DNA of 64,000 bases, from NCBI GenBank assembly GCA_963752565.1, contig CAVVZC010000007.1, positions 72,696-136,695 of the forward strand, in the 5' to 3' direction. The DNA is from UBA11574 sp963752565. Its GTDB lineage: Bacteria > Desulfobacterota > Desulfobacteria > Desulfobacterales > UBA11574. Below are positions 42,455-50,627 of the stretch, piece after piece (position 1 is the first letter of the stretch; each line of letters opens with the position of its first letter). Made by a program: the position numbers and the translations under genes. Under the pieces are notes generated by a model. The model searched no databases. It was given only the letters and a program-made list of their open reading frames with translations, and was not told where the DNA came from.

Positions 42455-43369
42455 TCAAGTCGACTTGTGTTTGATAAATGTTCCGTTTTGGTATTCTTCA
42501 AAAGCCACCCGCAATTCTTCCTGGGTATTCATCACAATGGGACCGCGCCAGGCAACGGGCTCGTTGATGGGTTTTCCTGAAATAAAAAGAAACCTGACCG
42601 GTTTATCTTCCGTGGATACCCGGATCGATTCTCCGTCATCAAACAGCACCAGCATTTCGTTTTCGATGAAAGGTTCGCTGTTCATTTCAAAATAACTGTC
42701 TCCCACCACATCAAAGGTAAAGGGTTTCTTTCCATCACAGAAATATCCTTTTCCATCGATGACATAGGCAAACACCGTATGCCCTGCTTTTGTCGGATGT
42801 TCGTATACTGAATTCGCGGGAACATGGATGTCTAAATATTCCGGATCGATGACAATGTCTTGGACCGGACCTGGAGTGCCGTTGATTCGACCGCAGATTA
42901 TCTTGATCTTGGTTCCGTTTTCCAATTGAAGCTCCGGGATTTGGCTGGATTTTATTTCCTGGTAACGGGGATTCATCATCTTGTGGGATGCCGGCAAATT
43001 CGCCCAGAGCTGAAATCCCAACATGATGCCATCGGAGTCGCCTTTCGGCATCTCCTGGTGAATAATGCCGTTTCCGGCCGTCATCCACTGCACATCTCCG
43101 GAGTCGATGATACCCTTGTTCCCCATGCTGTCACCATGTTCAACAGCCCCTCGAAGAACATAGGTGATGGTTTCGATCCCGCGATGGGGATGCCAGGGGA
43201 ATCCTTTGATGAAATGCTCAGGAATCGTTGAACGGAAATCGTCCATCAGTAAAAAGGGGTCGAACTGCGGAACTTCACTAAATCCGAGGGCCCGTTTTAG
43301 ATGGACGCCTGCCCCTTCGATAACCGGTTTACTTCGAAACACTTTGTGAATTTTTCTTGACGAGCTCAT
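42455..43369 (-). CDS. Pirin family protein
   Basis: A 304-residue bicupin. The N-terminal pirin motif is complete: HPHRGIETITYVLRGAVEHG, then GDVQWMTAGNGIIHQEMP, which supplies the His-His-His-Glu iron site. The C-terminal cupin (about 170-290) includes the pirin_C pattern PIGEPV-like (GKPINEPVAWRGPIVMNTQE). Bacterial pirins can act as quercetinases or modulate metabolic enzymes. A perfect GGAGGATAAAA site overlaps the end of the regulator gene, which lies two bases upstream, so the two are translationally linked. Confidence 0.94.
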   Translation of the reverse strand: MSSSRKIHKVFRSKPVIEGAGVHLKRALGFSEVPQFDPFLLMDDFRSTIPEHFIKGFPWHPHRGIETITYVLRGAVEHGDSMGNKGIIDSGDVQWMTAGNGIIHQEMPKGDSDGIMLGFQLWANLPASHKMMNPRYQEIKSSQIPELQLENGTKIKIICGRINGTPGPVQDIVIDPEYLDIHVPANSVYEHPTKAGHTVFAYVIDGKGYFCDGKKPFTFDVVGDSYFEMNSEPFIENEMLVLFDDGESIRVSTEDKPVRFLFISGKPINEPVAWRGPIVMNTQEELRVAFEEYQNGTFIKHKST

Positions 43370-43371
43370 TT

Positions 43372-44280
43372 TTATCCTCCGGTCATTGACATCAAATACG
43401 ACCTCAAATTCATCTGTCTGTTTTTAAGACCGAATTTTTTGCGCAGGTTTTTTCGATGAAAATTGACGGTGGTTTCGGATATGGCCAGGATATCTGCAAT
43501 TTCCTTGCTGCTCTTTCCGTCTTTGATCAAGGTGACCACTTTTATTTCCTGGGGGGTCAGAATAATTTGGGCATTTGAAAATTTTTGAAGGAGCGGGGAA
43601 ATAATATCTTTCAGGTGATTTTCAATGATTTCAACGAGTGTCTTGTTTCTGGGTTTTAATGGAACTGCCTTTAACTTTTCAACATACGGCAAAACCAACA
43701 CCTTAACATTGGTCAATACATTTTTTTCAAGCGCTAGTTTGTCGTTTTCCCGCTGTTTGATTAGGACTTTCAGCGCAATATTGGCTTCCTCAAGGCTTTG
43801 CTTCTGTTCTTTTAGTTCTTCACGGCTTTCTCTTAACGCCTCTTCGCCAAGTTTTAAAGCTGTTATATCTTCATGACTAATGATGACCCGGACGGGTTTC
43901 GTATCAGACATTCGGATGGCCCGCATGTAGTACCAGTGACGGCTGTCCTTAAAATGGCAGGGATAATCAAATAGAAACTCCTTGGTATGGTCTTGGATAA
44001 CCTGCCGAATCCCTTCTGCGATATCATGGGCATCTTGCGCATCCTCTCCTGTGGTGGCATTGCAGACCTCCAGGTAGTTCATTCCCCTGTAGTCAAAGTC
44101 TTCCGGCATGCCGTTTTTAATAGAATAGGTGTTCCATGCGCGATTGGTTTCAAGGATCACACCGTTTTTATCCAGAATGGCGATGTGTGCAGAGAGCGAA
44201 TTAATTACAGCTCTGGCCAGTTCTTCGGAAAAATTCAAAGGTTCAATATGGGGCTTGGCTTCCTGCGGCTGGTTTTTCAT
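43372..44280 (-). CDS. PAS-LuxR transcriptional regulator
   Basis: About 302 residues from the ATG after GGGAGTACACAT. It has a PAS domain (about 18-140: AVINSLSAHIAILDKNGVIL, then the WYYMRAIRMSD and VRVIISHEDIT strands), a coiled coil (about 142-180), a linker, and a LuxR helix-turn-helix (about 235-295: LTPQEIKVVTLIKDGKSSKE, then ILAISETTVNFHRKNLRKKF). It would sense a small ligand or redox state through PAS and bind DNA. It immediately precedes pirin, its likely target or partner. The shared 60-base element lies upstream. Confidence 0.92.
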   Translation of the reverse strand: MKNQPQEAKPHIEPLNFSEELARAVINSLSAHIAILDKNGVILETNRAWNTYSIKNGMPEDFDYRGMNYLEVCNATTGEDAQDAHDIAEGIRQVIQDHTKEFLFDYPCHFKDSRHWYYMRAIRMSDTKPVRVIISHEDITALKLGEEALRESREELKEQKQSLEEANIALKVLIKQRENDKLALEKNVLTNVKVLVLPYVEKLKAVPLKPRNKTLVEIIENHLKDIISPLLQKFSNAQIILTPQEIKVVTLIKDGKSSKEIADILAISETTVNFHRKNLRKKFGLKNRQMNLRSYLMSMTGG

Positions 44281-44301
44281 ATGTGTACTCCCTGATTCGA
44301 A

Positions 44302-44363
44302 CAATTAAAATATTTTGTAATTTATAAAGTTTCAAGATTGTCTTTGCAAGATCAGGTAATATA
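44302..44363. promoter_or_regulatory. Shared ~60-bp upstream element, copy 2 (PAS-LuxR gene)
   Basis: AATATTTTGTAATTTATAAA then GTTTCAAGATTGTCTTTGCA then AGATCAGGTAATAT. It matches 27232-27293 with few changes and has the same orientation relative to the - strand gene it precedes (22 bases upstream of the start here). Confidence 0.6.
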
Positions 44364-44434
44364 TTACTCCAATACATAGGTCATTGTAAAGTGGAACATG
44401 AAGTTCTAATTTCAGACTTGTCCGGGTCAACAGA

Positions 44435-44896
44435 TTATTCGATAATGTCTTTATGCCGGAGTTTTTTTCTGAGGTTTTCAACACGACGACGGTTAACACC
44501 GAAGTCTGAATAGCCGATTCTGGAGGCCGAACGAATGTGAATAATGCCGGTAGAGGGGGTTAAATGGAGCGTGAGGTCATCAATAAATCGAAAAATCATG
44601 CTCCTGCATTCTGCATGAATATCGCTGTTATCTGCTGAAACTATTTTTGTTCGGGGCAGTGAGCCAACCGTTTTTTGAACAATTTCCCAGCTTGTTTCAG
44701 GATCTTTTTTTAACTTAAAGGGCTCAATTCGATGTTTTGGATTTTTTGCTAATGACGACAGACAATTGGGCGTATCCGGGCAATCCAAGAACCCCGATGA
44801 TTCGCTATTGTGACGTTCCGTAGGGTTTCCGGAACATCCCCATAGGATAGTAACAAGCATCAAAGACCCAATGAAAACTTTGAGATTTTTTTTCAT
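44435..44896 (-). CDS. DUF1499 lipoprotein
   Basis: About 153 residues from the inner ATG of MKKNLKVFIGSLMLVTILWG; the longer reading to 44980 lacks a signal at its start. The lipobox is LWGC. The DUF1499 body follows: LDCPDTPNCLSSLAKNPKHR, TKIVSADNSDIHAECRSMIF, and the closing RIGYSDFGVNRRRVENLR. The family is widespread and of unknown function, often near envelope-lipid genes. It begins 17 bases after the DUF2177 gene on the same strand and forms an operon with it. Confidence 0.88.
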   Translation of the reverse strand: MKKNLKVFIGSLMLVTILWGCSGNPTERHNSESSGFLDCPDTPNCLSSLAKNPKHRIEPFKLKKDPETSWEIVQKTVGSLPRTKIVSADNSDIHAECRSMIFRFIDDLTLHLTPSTGIIHIRSASRIGYSDFGVNRRRVENLRKKLRHKDIIE

Positions 44897-44913
44897 TTCT
44901 TTGCCATTACCTT

Positions 44914-45318
44914 TTATGAAAGCCATTTCGCAATCAAAAAACTTAACGAAGCGACTATGGAACAGAGAAAAACGCCCCACAAAATATCAACCATCACCAC
45001 CTTTAGCGGCCAATTCTTTATGGTGGCCATATTTGTCAAATCGTATGTTGCGTAAGTGAAAAAACCGTACAAACTGCCCCACAAAAGCGCTTTTCCCAAT
45101 GAATTTTTTTCTAATGCCGGCACAACAGCAAAAATAAGAATACCTACAATATACAGCAAATAAAAGCTGATTGCCGCCGACCAGTTCACATCCGGACTAA
45201 GTATAAATCCAAGATTGTTTCGATAAAACTTTTTTGCAACAAATCCCAGCCAAATAATATCAACGGCGAAAAATACTGGTACAGTCAATGCATAAAGTTT
45301 TAGGTAGTCGATGATAAT
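44914..45318 (-). CDS. DUF2177 membrane protein, start uncertain
   Basis: A DUF2177 protein of about 134 residues with four membrane helices: VFFAVDIIWLGFVAKKFYRN, LGFILSPDVNWSAA, and FFTYATYDLTNMATIKNWPL, the hallmark segment. The family normally begins about ten residues upstream of the first good start codon (TTG at 45288). The expected beginning YLKLYALTVPVF is encoded in frame but has no ATG/GTG/TTG after the stop at 45319-45321; the first codon would be ATT. A GGGGTGA site lies at a suitable distance. It may use ATT, start late at TTG, or have a mutated start. This family travels with CFA-synthase/amine-oxidase clusters. Confidence 0.8.
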   Translation of the reverse strand: MIIDYLKLYALTVPVFFAVDIIWLGFVAKKFYRNNLGFILSPDVNWSAAISFYLLYIVGILIFAVVPALEKNSLGKALLWGSLYGFFTYATYDLTNMATIKNWPLKVVMVDILWGVFLCSIVASLSFLIAKWLS

Positions 45319-45510
45319 TCATTCTGTCACCCCTGTGGCTTACCCGGAGCTGAAATCTACCAATCATATAGGATATTGAAGCGAAGCGATACCACAATTT
45401 TTAGGCACTTTAGCTCACTTTAGGCATTTTAAACTTTCGCATGAATAGAAAGGATAAATCAAGATATAATTAAGCTATCGTGTTTAGGAACATAAATAAT
45501 TAGCTAAAAA

Positions 45511-45529
45511 TAATAGGTATTACCTATTA
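45511..45529. promoter_or_regulatory. 19-bp palindrome, candidate operator
   Basis: TAATAGGTATTACCTATTA: perfect 9-base arms around one central base. It is 126 bases upstream of the chalcone-isomerase-like start. The size and symmetry fit a dimeric repressor or MerR-type site; the regulator is not in the window with certainty. Confidence 0.55.
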
Positions 45530-45569
45530 CTGTACGCCAATATTACTCGTATTGAATATTCTATAAACG

Positions 45570-45585
45570 TGAGTATTATTACTCA
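45570..45585. promoter_or_regulatory. 16-bp inverted repeat, candidate operator
   Basis: TGAGTATTATTACTCA: perfect 6-base arms with a 4-base centre, 69 bases before the chalcone-isomerase-like ATG. It may be a second site for the same control region. Confidence 0.45.
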
Positions 45586-45654
45586 TAGTTGTTTATTTTC
45601 AGATTTACAAAACTAATGTTTATTAAAATCAAAAACACATTGAGGAACGGATTC

Positions 45655-46227
45655 ATGAAACATTTTGTATTTAAAATAATAATTTTATCAGTGATAACAT
45701 CGATCAGCATAGCACCCAATGTAAGTGGAGCAGAAATCGAAGGGGTGCATTTTGAAAACACCTACGAGACAGACGGGGTTAGATTAAAGATTCAAGGAAC
45801 AGGACTGCTTCGGTATCTCGGTTTTATCAAAGCCTATGTCGGTGCGCTTTACCTGGAAGAGGGGAGTTCTATAGAGGATGTTCTTTCTGACAAACCCAAA
45901 CGCTTGGAGGTTGAGTATTTCCATGCCTTAAAAGGGGAAGATTTCGGGATTTCTACAAACAAAGTGATTGCAAAGAACACGGATGCACTAACCTTGGAAA
46001 AAATTCGACCACAAATCGATTATCACAACTCACTTTATGAAGATGTTCAACCTGGAGATCGGTATTCATTGACATATATCCCGGGAAGGGGCACAGAACT
46101 GGCATTAAACGGAAGAACCAAGGGCATTATCAAGGGTGCTGATTTTGCGTCCGCGCTCTTTTCGATGTGGTTGGGGGAATTCCCCATGAACGAACCGTTT
46201 AAAAAGCAATTGTTGGGGTTAAAATGA
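45655..46227 (+). CDS. Exported chalcone-isomerase-like protein
   Basis: About 190 residues from MKHFVFKIIILSVITSISIA after GAGGAACGG; the upstream frame to 45589 is not needed. A signal peptide (cleavage after about NVSGAE) precedes a chalcone-isomerase-like domain (VRLKIQGTGLLRYLGFIKAY, VGALYLEEGSS, RLEVEYFHALKGEDFG, and FASALFSMWLGEFPMNEPFK). In bacteria this family is not a flavonoid enzyme; it is thought to bind fatty-acid-like ligands in the periplasm and travels with CFA-synthase clusters. Its stop overlaps the next start (ATGA). Confidence 0.9.
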   Translation: MKHFVFKIIILSVITSISIAPNVSGAEIEGVHFENTYETDGVRLKIQGTGLLRYLGFIKAYVGALYLEEGSSIEDVLSDKPKRLEVEYFHALKGEDFGISTNKVIAKNTDALTLEKIRPQIDYHNSLYEDVQPGDRYSLTYIPGRGTELALNGRTKGIIKGADFASALFSMWLGEFPMNEPFKKQLLGLK

Positions 46228-47627
46228 AAGCTGTAGCCCGAAAATCTATTCCGTTTCATAAAAAGATTGCCTATGCTGCACCGGCTTATGCACTAGCAGT
46301 AGTCGGCATACCGATTTATGTTTACATACCAAAATTTTATACGGATGTTATCGGGATCAACGTTATGGTGATGGGCTATGTTCTCCTAGGTGTTCGAATT
46401 TTCGATGCCATAACGGATCCCGCCATAGGCTTCATTTCCGATCGAACCAAGACCCCGTTCGGTAGAAGACGGCCGTTTATCGCAGGTGGATCGTTCTTTG
46501 TTGCACTGTCAATGTACCTTTTATTTAACCCGCCAGAAGCGTCTGCATATTTTTCTGCCCTATGGTTCGGTGTATGTATTTTTGCTTTGTTTTTTTTCTG
46601 GACACTGGTCAGTGTGCCTTATGAATCTTTGGGCCCTGAAATTACCTTTGACTATAATGAACGTATTTCTTTATTTGGAGTGCGGGACGGTTTTTTGATT
46701 GCCGGAACACTCGCTGCTGCAAGTTCGCCGGCTATGGTGGAATGGCTGTTTAATCTCTCAAATACCGCTCAGGGAGAACGGGCCAAATTTTTCTGGATGG
46801 CCGTAATTTATGCGCCTCTCGTTGTCGGTTTTTCATGGTGGTGTGTGCTTTCCATAAAAGAGTTGCCTCACAAACGTGTAAACCGTCCTTTGGGGGTTGT
46901 AAAGGGACTACGGCAAACAGGTCGCAACCGACCGTTTGTCATTCTCCTCATTGCCTACACCATAAGTGCCATCGGGAATAATTTGCCGGCCACGTTGATT
47001 CTTTTTTACGTAGAGTATGTATTGCAATCAAAATTGGCAGACTTTTTTTTGATGATATACTTTGTTACCGGTATTGTTTTCCTTCCAGGATGGATTTCGA
47101 TTTCACGCAAGATTGGCAAAAAACCGGCTTGGTTGGCGTCCATGGCCATAAATACGGGCGCTTTTTTCGGTGTTTTTTTTCTTGGCCCTGGGGATGCAGT
47201 GATCTACGGGGTGCTGGTGTTTTTATCCGGAATCGGTTTCGGTGCCACCTTGGCGATTCCATCTGCCATACAGGCCGACGTCATCGACTATGATGAATGG
47301 TTAACCGGTGAAAGACGTGAAGGACAATATATCGGTTTGTGGTCGATTTCAAAAAAGCTCGCAGCGGCAGTCGGTATCGGTGCCGGACTTTCAATTCTTG
47401 GTGCAGCAGGCTACACGCCCAATGTGGAACAATCTGAACAGGTAAAATTAGTTTTACGGACACTTTATGCATTGGTGCCGTCCGTTTGTAATTTGATTGC
47501 CATTTTAATTGCGCTGGCTTATCCGATCAGCGGCAAGGTTCATGAAAACATACGAAAAGCCATTGATGATCGAAACAAAGGCATCTTAGTAATCAATCCC
47601 ATAAAACCAATGTCTTCGACGGTCTGA
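46224..47627 (+). CDS. GPH-family (MelB-like) cation symporter / MFS transporter
   Basis: A 467-residue transporter with 12 helices of the glycoside-pentoside-hexuronide:cation family. MelB-like landmarks are FDAITDPAIGFISDRTKTPF, GRRRPFIAGGS, PYESLGPEITFDYNERISLF, and DVIDYDEWLTGERREGQYIG. Members in CFA/amine-oxidase clusters are predicted to move lipids or lipid precursors rather than sugars; here that is inference from context. It is translationally coupled to the chalcone-isomerase-like gene by ATGA overlap and is 66 bases ahead of the DUF1295 gene. Confidence 0.9.
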   Translation: MKAVARKSIPFHKKIAYAAPAYALAVVGIPIYVYIPKFYTDVIGINVMVMGYVLLGVRIFDAITDPAIGFISDRTKTPFGRRRPFIAGGSFFVALSMYLLFNPPEASAYFSALWFGVCIFALFFFWTLVSVPYESLGPEITFDYNERISLFGVRDGFLIAGTLAAASSPAMVEWLFNLSNTAQGERAKFFWMAVIYAPLVVGFSWWCVLSIKELPHKRVNRPLGVVKGLRQTGRNRPFVILLIAYTISAIGNNLPATLILFYVEYVLQSKLADFFLMIYFVTGIVFLPGWISISRKIGKKPAWLASMAINTGAFFGVFFLGPGDAVIYGVLVFLSGIGFGATLAIPSAIQADVIDYDEWLTGERREGQYIGLWSISKKLAAAVGIGAGLSILGAAGYTPNVEQSEQVKLVLRTLYALVPSVCNLIAILIALAYPISGKVHENIRKAIDDRNKGILVINPIKPMSSTV

Positions 47628-47693
47628 AGATGGAACTTAAACTTTGCACCCGTTGATTGATGAGTAGCCTATAAATTAAGAGCAGGGGGAGAG

Positions 47694-48495
47694 ATGAACA
47701 TGGAACATCTAATTTTTATATTCAGCCTCAATTTGGCTGCCGTTATCTTGATGATGACTATCGGATGGCTTACTCAGCCTTGTTCTTAAAAACGTCACGG
47801 TGGTAGATAGCTTGTGGGGATTGGGATTTGTTATGATTGCCTGGACAACCTTTTTTTTGACGGAGGGTTTTTTAGGACGAAAGCTGTTAATCGCATTTCT
47901 GGTAACGTTTTGGGGTGTAAGACTGAGTATTTATCTGACGTGGCGCAACTGGGGGAGGGGGGAGGATCCCAGATATGGTTTGTGGCGTGAAAAGAGCGGT
48001 AAACATTTCTGGATCATGAGCCTTTTTAAGGTGTTTTTGCTCCAGTCTGTATTTTTGTGGGCGATTTCCGTTTCAATTCAGTACGGAATGGCGTCTAAGA
48101 CACCGGAAATGATCACCTGGCTGGATTTGAGCGGCTTAATCCTTTGGGGGGTCGGTTTTATATTTGAAGCTGCTGGTGATTGGCAGTTGGCAGTATTTAA
48201 ATCCAACCCCGCCAATAAGGGAAAAGTCATGGATCGGGGATTGTGGGCCTATACCCGACATCCCAATTATTTTGGTGAATGTCTCATGTGGTGGGGGATT
48301 TTTCTCATTGCATTTTCAGCACCAAACAGCTGGTGGACCGTTTTAAGTCCGCTAATCATCACTGCGGTGCTGTTGAAAATGACAGGGATTCCACTCACTG
48401 AAAAAACCATTGTAATTCATCGACCGGGTTACAAAGAATATATTCGGCGTACCAATGCGTTTATTCCCTGGTTTCCAAAAGCTAAGAATAAATAA
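47694..48495 (+). pseudogene. DUF1295 (steroid 5-alpha-reductase-like) gene with a 1-base frameshift
   Basis: The ATG after GGGGGAGAG opens MEHLIFIFSLNLAAVILMM and continues IGWLTQPCS to a stop. One frame over, LVLKNVTVVDSLWGLGFVMI starts at once and runs to 48495 through the full DUF1295 core: RLSIYLTWRNWGRGEDPRYG, YTRHPNYFGECLMWWG and HRPGYKEYIRRTNAFIPW. Removing one C of the CC pair near 47781 joins them (WLTQ-LVLKNVTVVD), as the family expects. DUF1295 proteins are predicted membrane reductases acting on lipids. Either an assembly error or a fresh loss-of-function lesion. Confidence 0.82.
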
Positions 48496-48564
48496 GATGT
48501 TTGATGGACTCAGCAAACAATATAGTTAAAACGGGTTTTTATGGAGCCAGGTGAGGTGTGTTGA

Positions 48565-49845
48565 TCAGACCAGAGGGGGAAGCAACGGTTCCCGTCTACA
48601 CATGGGCTTGGTCAAAAGCATTTGAACATCCCCAATATATCTTTCCGCAAAGCCCGCCTCACAATAGCAAAAATAATATTCCCACATTCTAATAAATGCT
48701 TCCGAAAATCCCATTTCACGAACGTCATCAATGTGATCAAGAAATCGTTTTCGCCATTCGGCAAGTGTTCGGACATAGTGTGGTGTGATATCCTCAAGAT
48801 GAAACAGCTTCAGATTGGTCTTACGGGCTATGGAACTCATAATAGCATGGATCGAGGGAATACAGCTGCCCGGAAAGATATACCGCTTGGAGAAATCGAC
48901 TGAGCGTTTATGAGCGTCAAACATCTGATCAACAATGGTGATGGCCTGAAGAAGCATCATGCCGTTCGCCTTGAGCAACCGACTACAAATTTGAAAAAAC
49001 GTATTCAGATACTGATGGCCGACCGCTTCGATCATCTCAATGGAGACCAGTTTGTCAAATTTGCCGTCAAGAAGTCGATAATCCTTGCGAAGCAATCTGA
49101 TTCGATGAGACAAACCGGATACCGCGATACGTTTTTCGGCCAAAGCATACTGTTCGTCGGAAATGGTCGTGGATGTCACGCGACATCCGTAATTTTTTGC
49201 AGCATGTATGGAAAAACCGCCCCATCCACCGCCGATTTCGATGACATGGTCACCGGGATGAAGCTGGAGTTTGCGGCAGATTCGATCGTATTTTGCTATG
49301 GAAGCCGCTTCCAGCGTACTGTTTTCATGCTCAAAAATGCCGCAGGAGTAGGTCAATGTTTTATCCAGAAAAACCCTATAGAAATCGTTTCCCAGATCGT
49401 AATGGGCAACGATATTTTCTTTGCTCCCTTTCAAGGTATTGCGTCGAAAGTAGTGATACAATCTATGAACAGGGTCAGAGAGCCAAGACCAGCCTTTGTC
49501 CATTTTTTCCATCTTTTGCCAATTCAAAATCAACAGGCGAATGACATTGGTCAGATGGGATGCTGACCACAGTCCGGCCATATAGGCTTCAGCAGAACCG
49601 ATGCTGCCCCCAAAAACGGTACTCGTATAAAATCGTGGATGATGCACATGAATGGTCGCCTGCAAAGAATCCCCTTTTAATGATTGACCAAATTGGACCT
49701 GCTGATTTTTTTCGATCAGGGTAAGCCTTCCTATCTTAAAATCTTTCATCAGCACGAAAAAAAGTTTACGGGATAGTCTGTCGATAAACGTTTCCCGAAG
49801 AAATTCCAGGGCAGATACTTTATATGGTATGAATGTTTCCGTCAT
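48565..49845 (-). CDS. Cyclopropane-fatty-acid-synthase-like SAM methyltransferase
   Basis: A 426-residue CFA-synthase family enzyme. The N-terminal lipid-binding region (1-130) is followed by the SAM domain: ENIVAHYDLGNDFYRVFLDK, TLTYSCGIFEHENSTLEAAS, VIEIGGGWGGFSIHAAKNYG, VSIEMIEAVG and the C-terminal RMWEYYFCYCEAGF. CFA synthases add a methylene from SAM across phospholipid double bonds; relatives in clusters like this one make other branched or furan fatty acids. Its ATG overlaps the DUF1365 stop (ATGA). Last gene of the - arm. Confidence 0.94.
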   Translation of the reverse strand: MTETFIPYKVSALEFLRETFIDRLSRKLFFVLMKDFKIGRLTLIEKNQQVQFGQSLKGDSLQATIHVHHPRFYTSTVFGGSIGSAEAYMAGLWSASHLTNVIRLLILNWQKMEKMDKGWSWLSDPVHRLYHYFRRNTLKGSKENIVAHYDLGNDFYRVFLDKTLTYSCGIFEHENSTLEAASIAKYDRICRKLQLHPGDHVIEIGGGWGGFSIHAAKNYGCRVTSTTISDEQYALAEKRIAVSGLSHRIRLLRKDYRLLDGKFDKLVSIEMIEAVGHQYLNTFFQICSRLLKANGMMLLQAITIVDQMFDAHKRSVDFSKRYIFPGSCIPSIHAIMSSIARKTNLKLFHLEDITPHYVRTLAEWRKRFLDHIDDVREMGFSEAFIRMWEYYFCYCEAGFAERYIGDVQMLLTKPMCRREPLLPPLV

Positions 49846-50627
49846 GGGTCATTTCCTCTATATGACATTGATCTTTTTTTGGGATGCGTAAAAAATGGGG
49901 TGTTTTTCAGCAGCAGACGCAGTGCCTGAAAGTAGATCATTGTGGTCACTTTCATGGTCATTAACGGGTATTTCATAAGCACGCGGGTTAATTCTTTATG
50001 GCTGATGGGTCGCCTTTTCAGCATTAGACTGGCATCGAACAGCTTTTCACCTTTTTCGATATCGATCATGTGAACGCGAATTATTTCGCCGGGCACACGA
50101 ATTCGCCAGTCGCAGAGGATATCCATATCAATAAACGGTGACACATGAAAAATCTTTTTGAAACGATAGCGACGCCAATGATTAACGGAGTGTTCATTGT
50201 GCGTATCATCGAGCACATAACAATGGCGCTCCCCCCAGGGGGTGTTGTGGATTTCAACCACAATGGTTTCGACCCTGATATCAGAAGCGTCGTAGCAGTA
50301 ATAAAAACTGGCCGGATTAAAGCAATATCCAAAATATCTTAAGTGGGTCAGCAGTCGAATCGGCCCGGCCGGTCGGTTCCCAAGGCGCGTTTGAACAAGA
50401 TCCCGAACAGCGGTGTCAATGGGCACAAAAGGATCGCCAAAATGATCTTTTCGGCGAAAATAAGCAACATTCCATCGCTGGTATGACCACAGGGGGTGAT
50501 TATCGAAAAGTGTGGGGAGTTCCTTGAGGTCGAGAAACATAAAAAAGAGGCGGTATTGAAACATGTTTGGCCGGGGACTGAAGCGCCGATGCCTTACAGA
50601 GCCTTCATATATAGCGCTTTTTATCAT
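49842..50627 (-). CDS. DUF1365 family protein
   Basis: About 261 residues from the ATG that overlaps the amine-oxidase stop; the ORF is open to 50654. Family segments are AIYEGSVRHRRFSPRPNMFQ, PIRLLTHLRYFGYCFNPASF (diagnostic), VEIHNTPWGERHCYVL and KIFHVSPFIDMD. DUF1365 is almost always found between an FAD amine oxidase and a CFA-synthase-like gene, as here, and is assumed to take part in the same lipid modification. No catalytic activity is established. Confidence 0.93.
   Translation of the reverse strand: MIKSAIYEGSVRHRRFSPRPNMFQYRLFFMFLDLKELPTLFDNHPLWSYQRWNVAYFRRKDHFGDPFVPIDTAVRDLVQTRLGNRPAGPIRLLTHLRYFGYCFNPASFYYCYDASDIRVETIVVEIHNTPWGERHCYVLDDTHNEHSVNHWRRYRFKKIFHVSPFIDMDILCDWRIRVPGEIIRVHMIDIEKGEKLFDASLMLKRRPISHKELTRVLMKYPLMTMKVTTMIYFQALRLLLKNTPFFTHPKKRSMSYRGNDP

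Larger units (their letters stand above)
45319..45654. other. Divergent control region of the lipid-modification cluster
   Basis: This 336-base AT-rich region lies between the DUF2177-DUF1499 pair (-) and the chalcone-isomerase-like operon (+). It holds two palindromes, listed separately, and short TATTACTC/GAGTATTA echoes, suggesting operator sites. No ORF. Confidence 0.5.
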
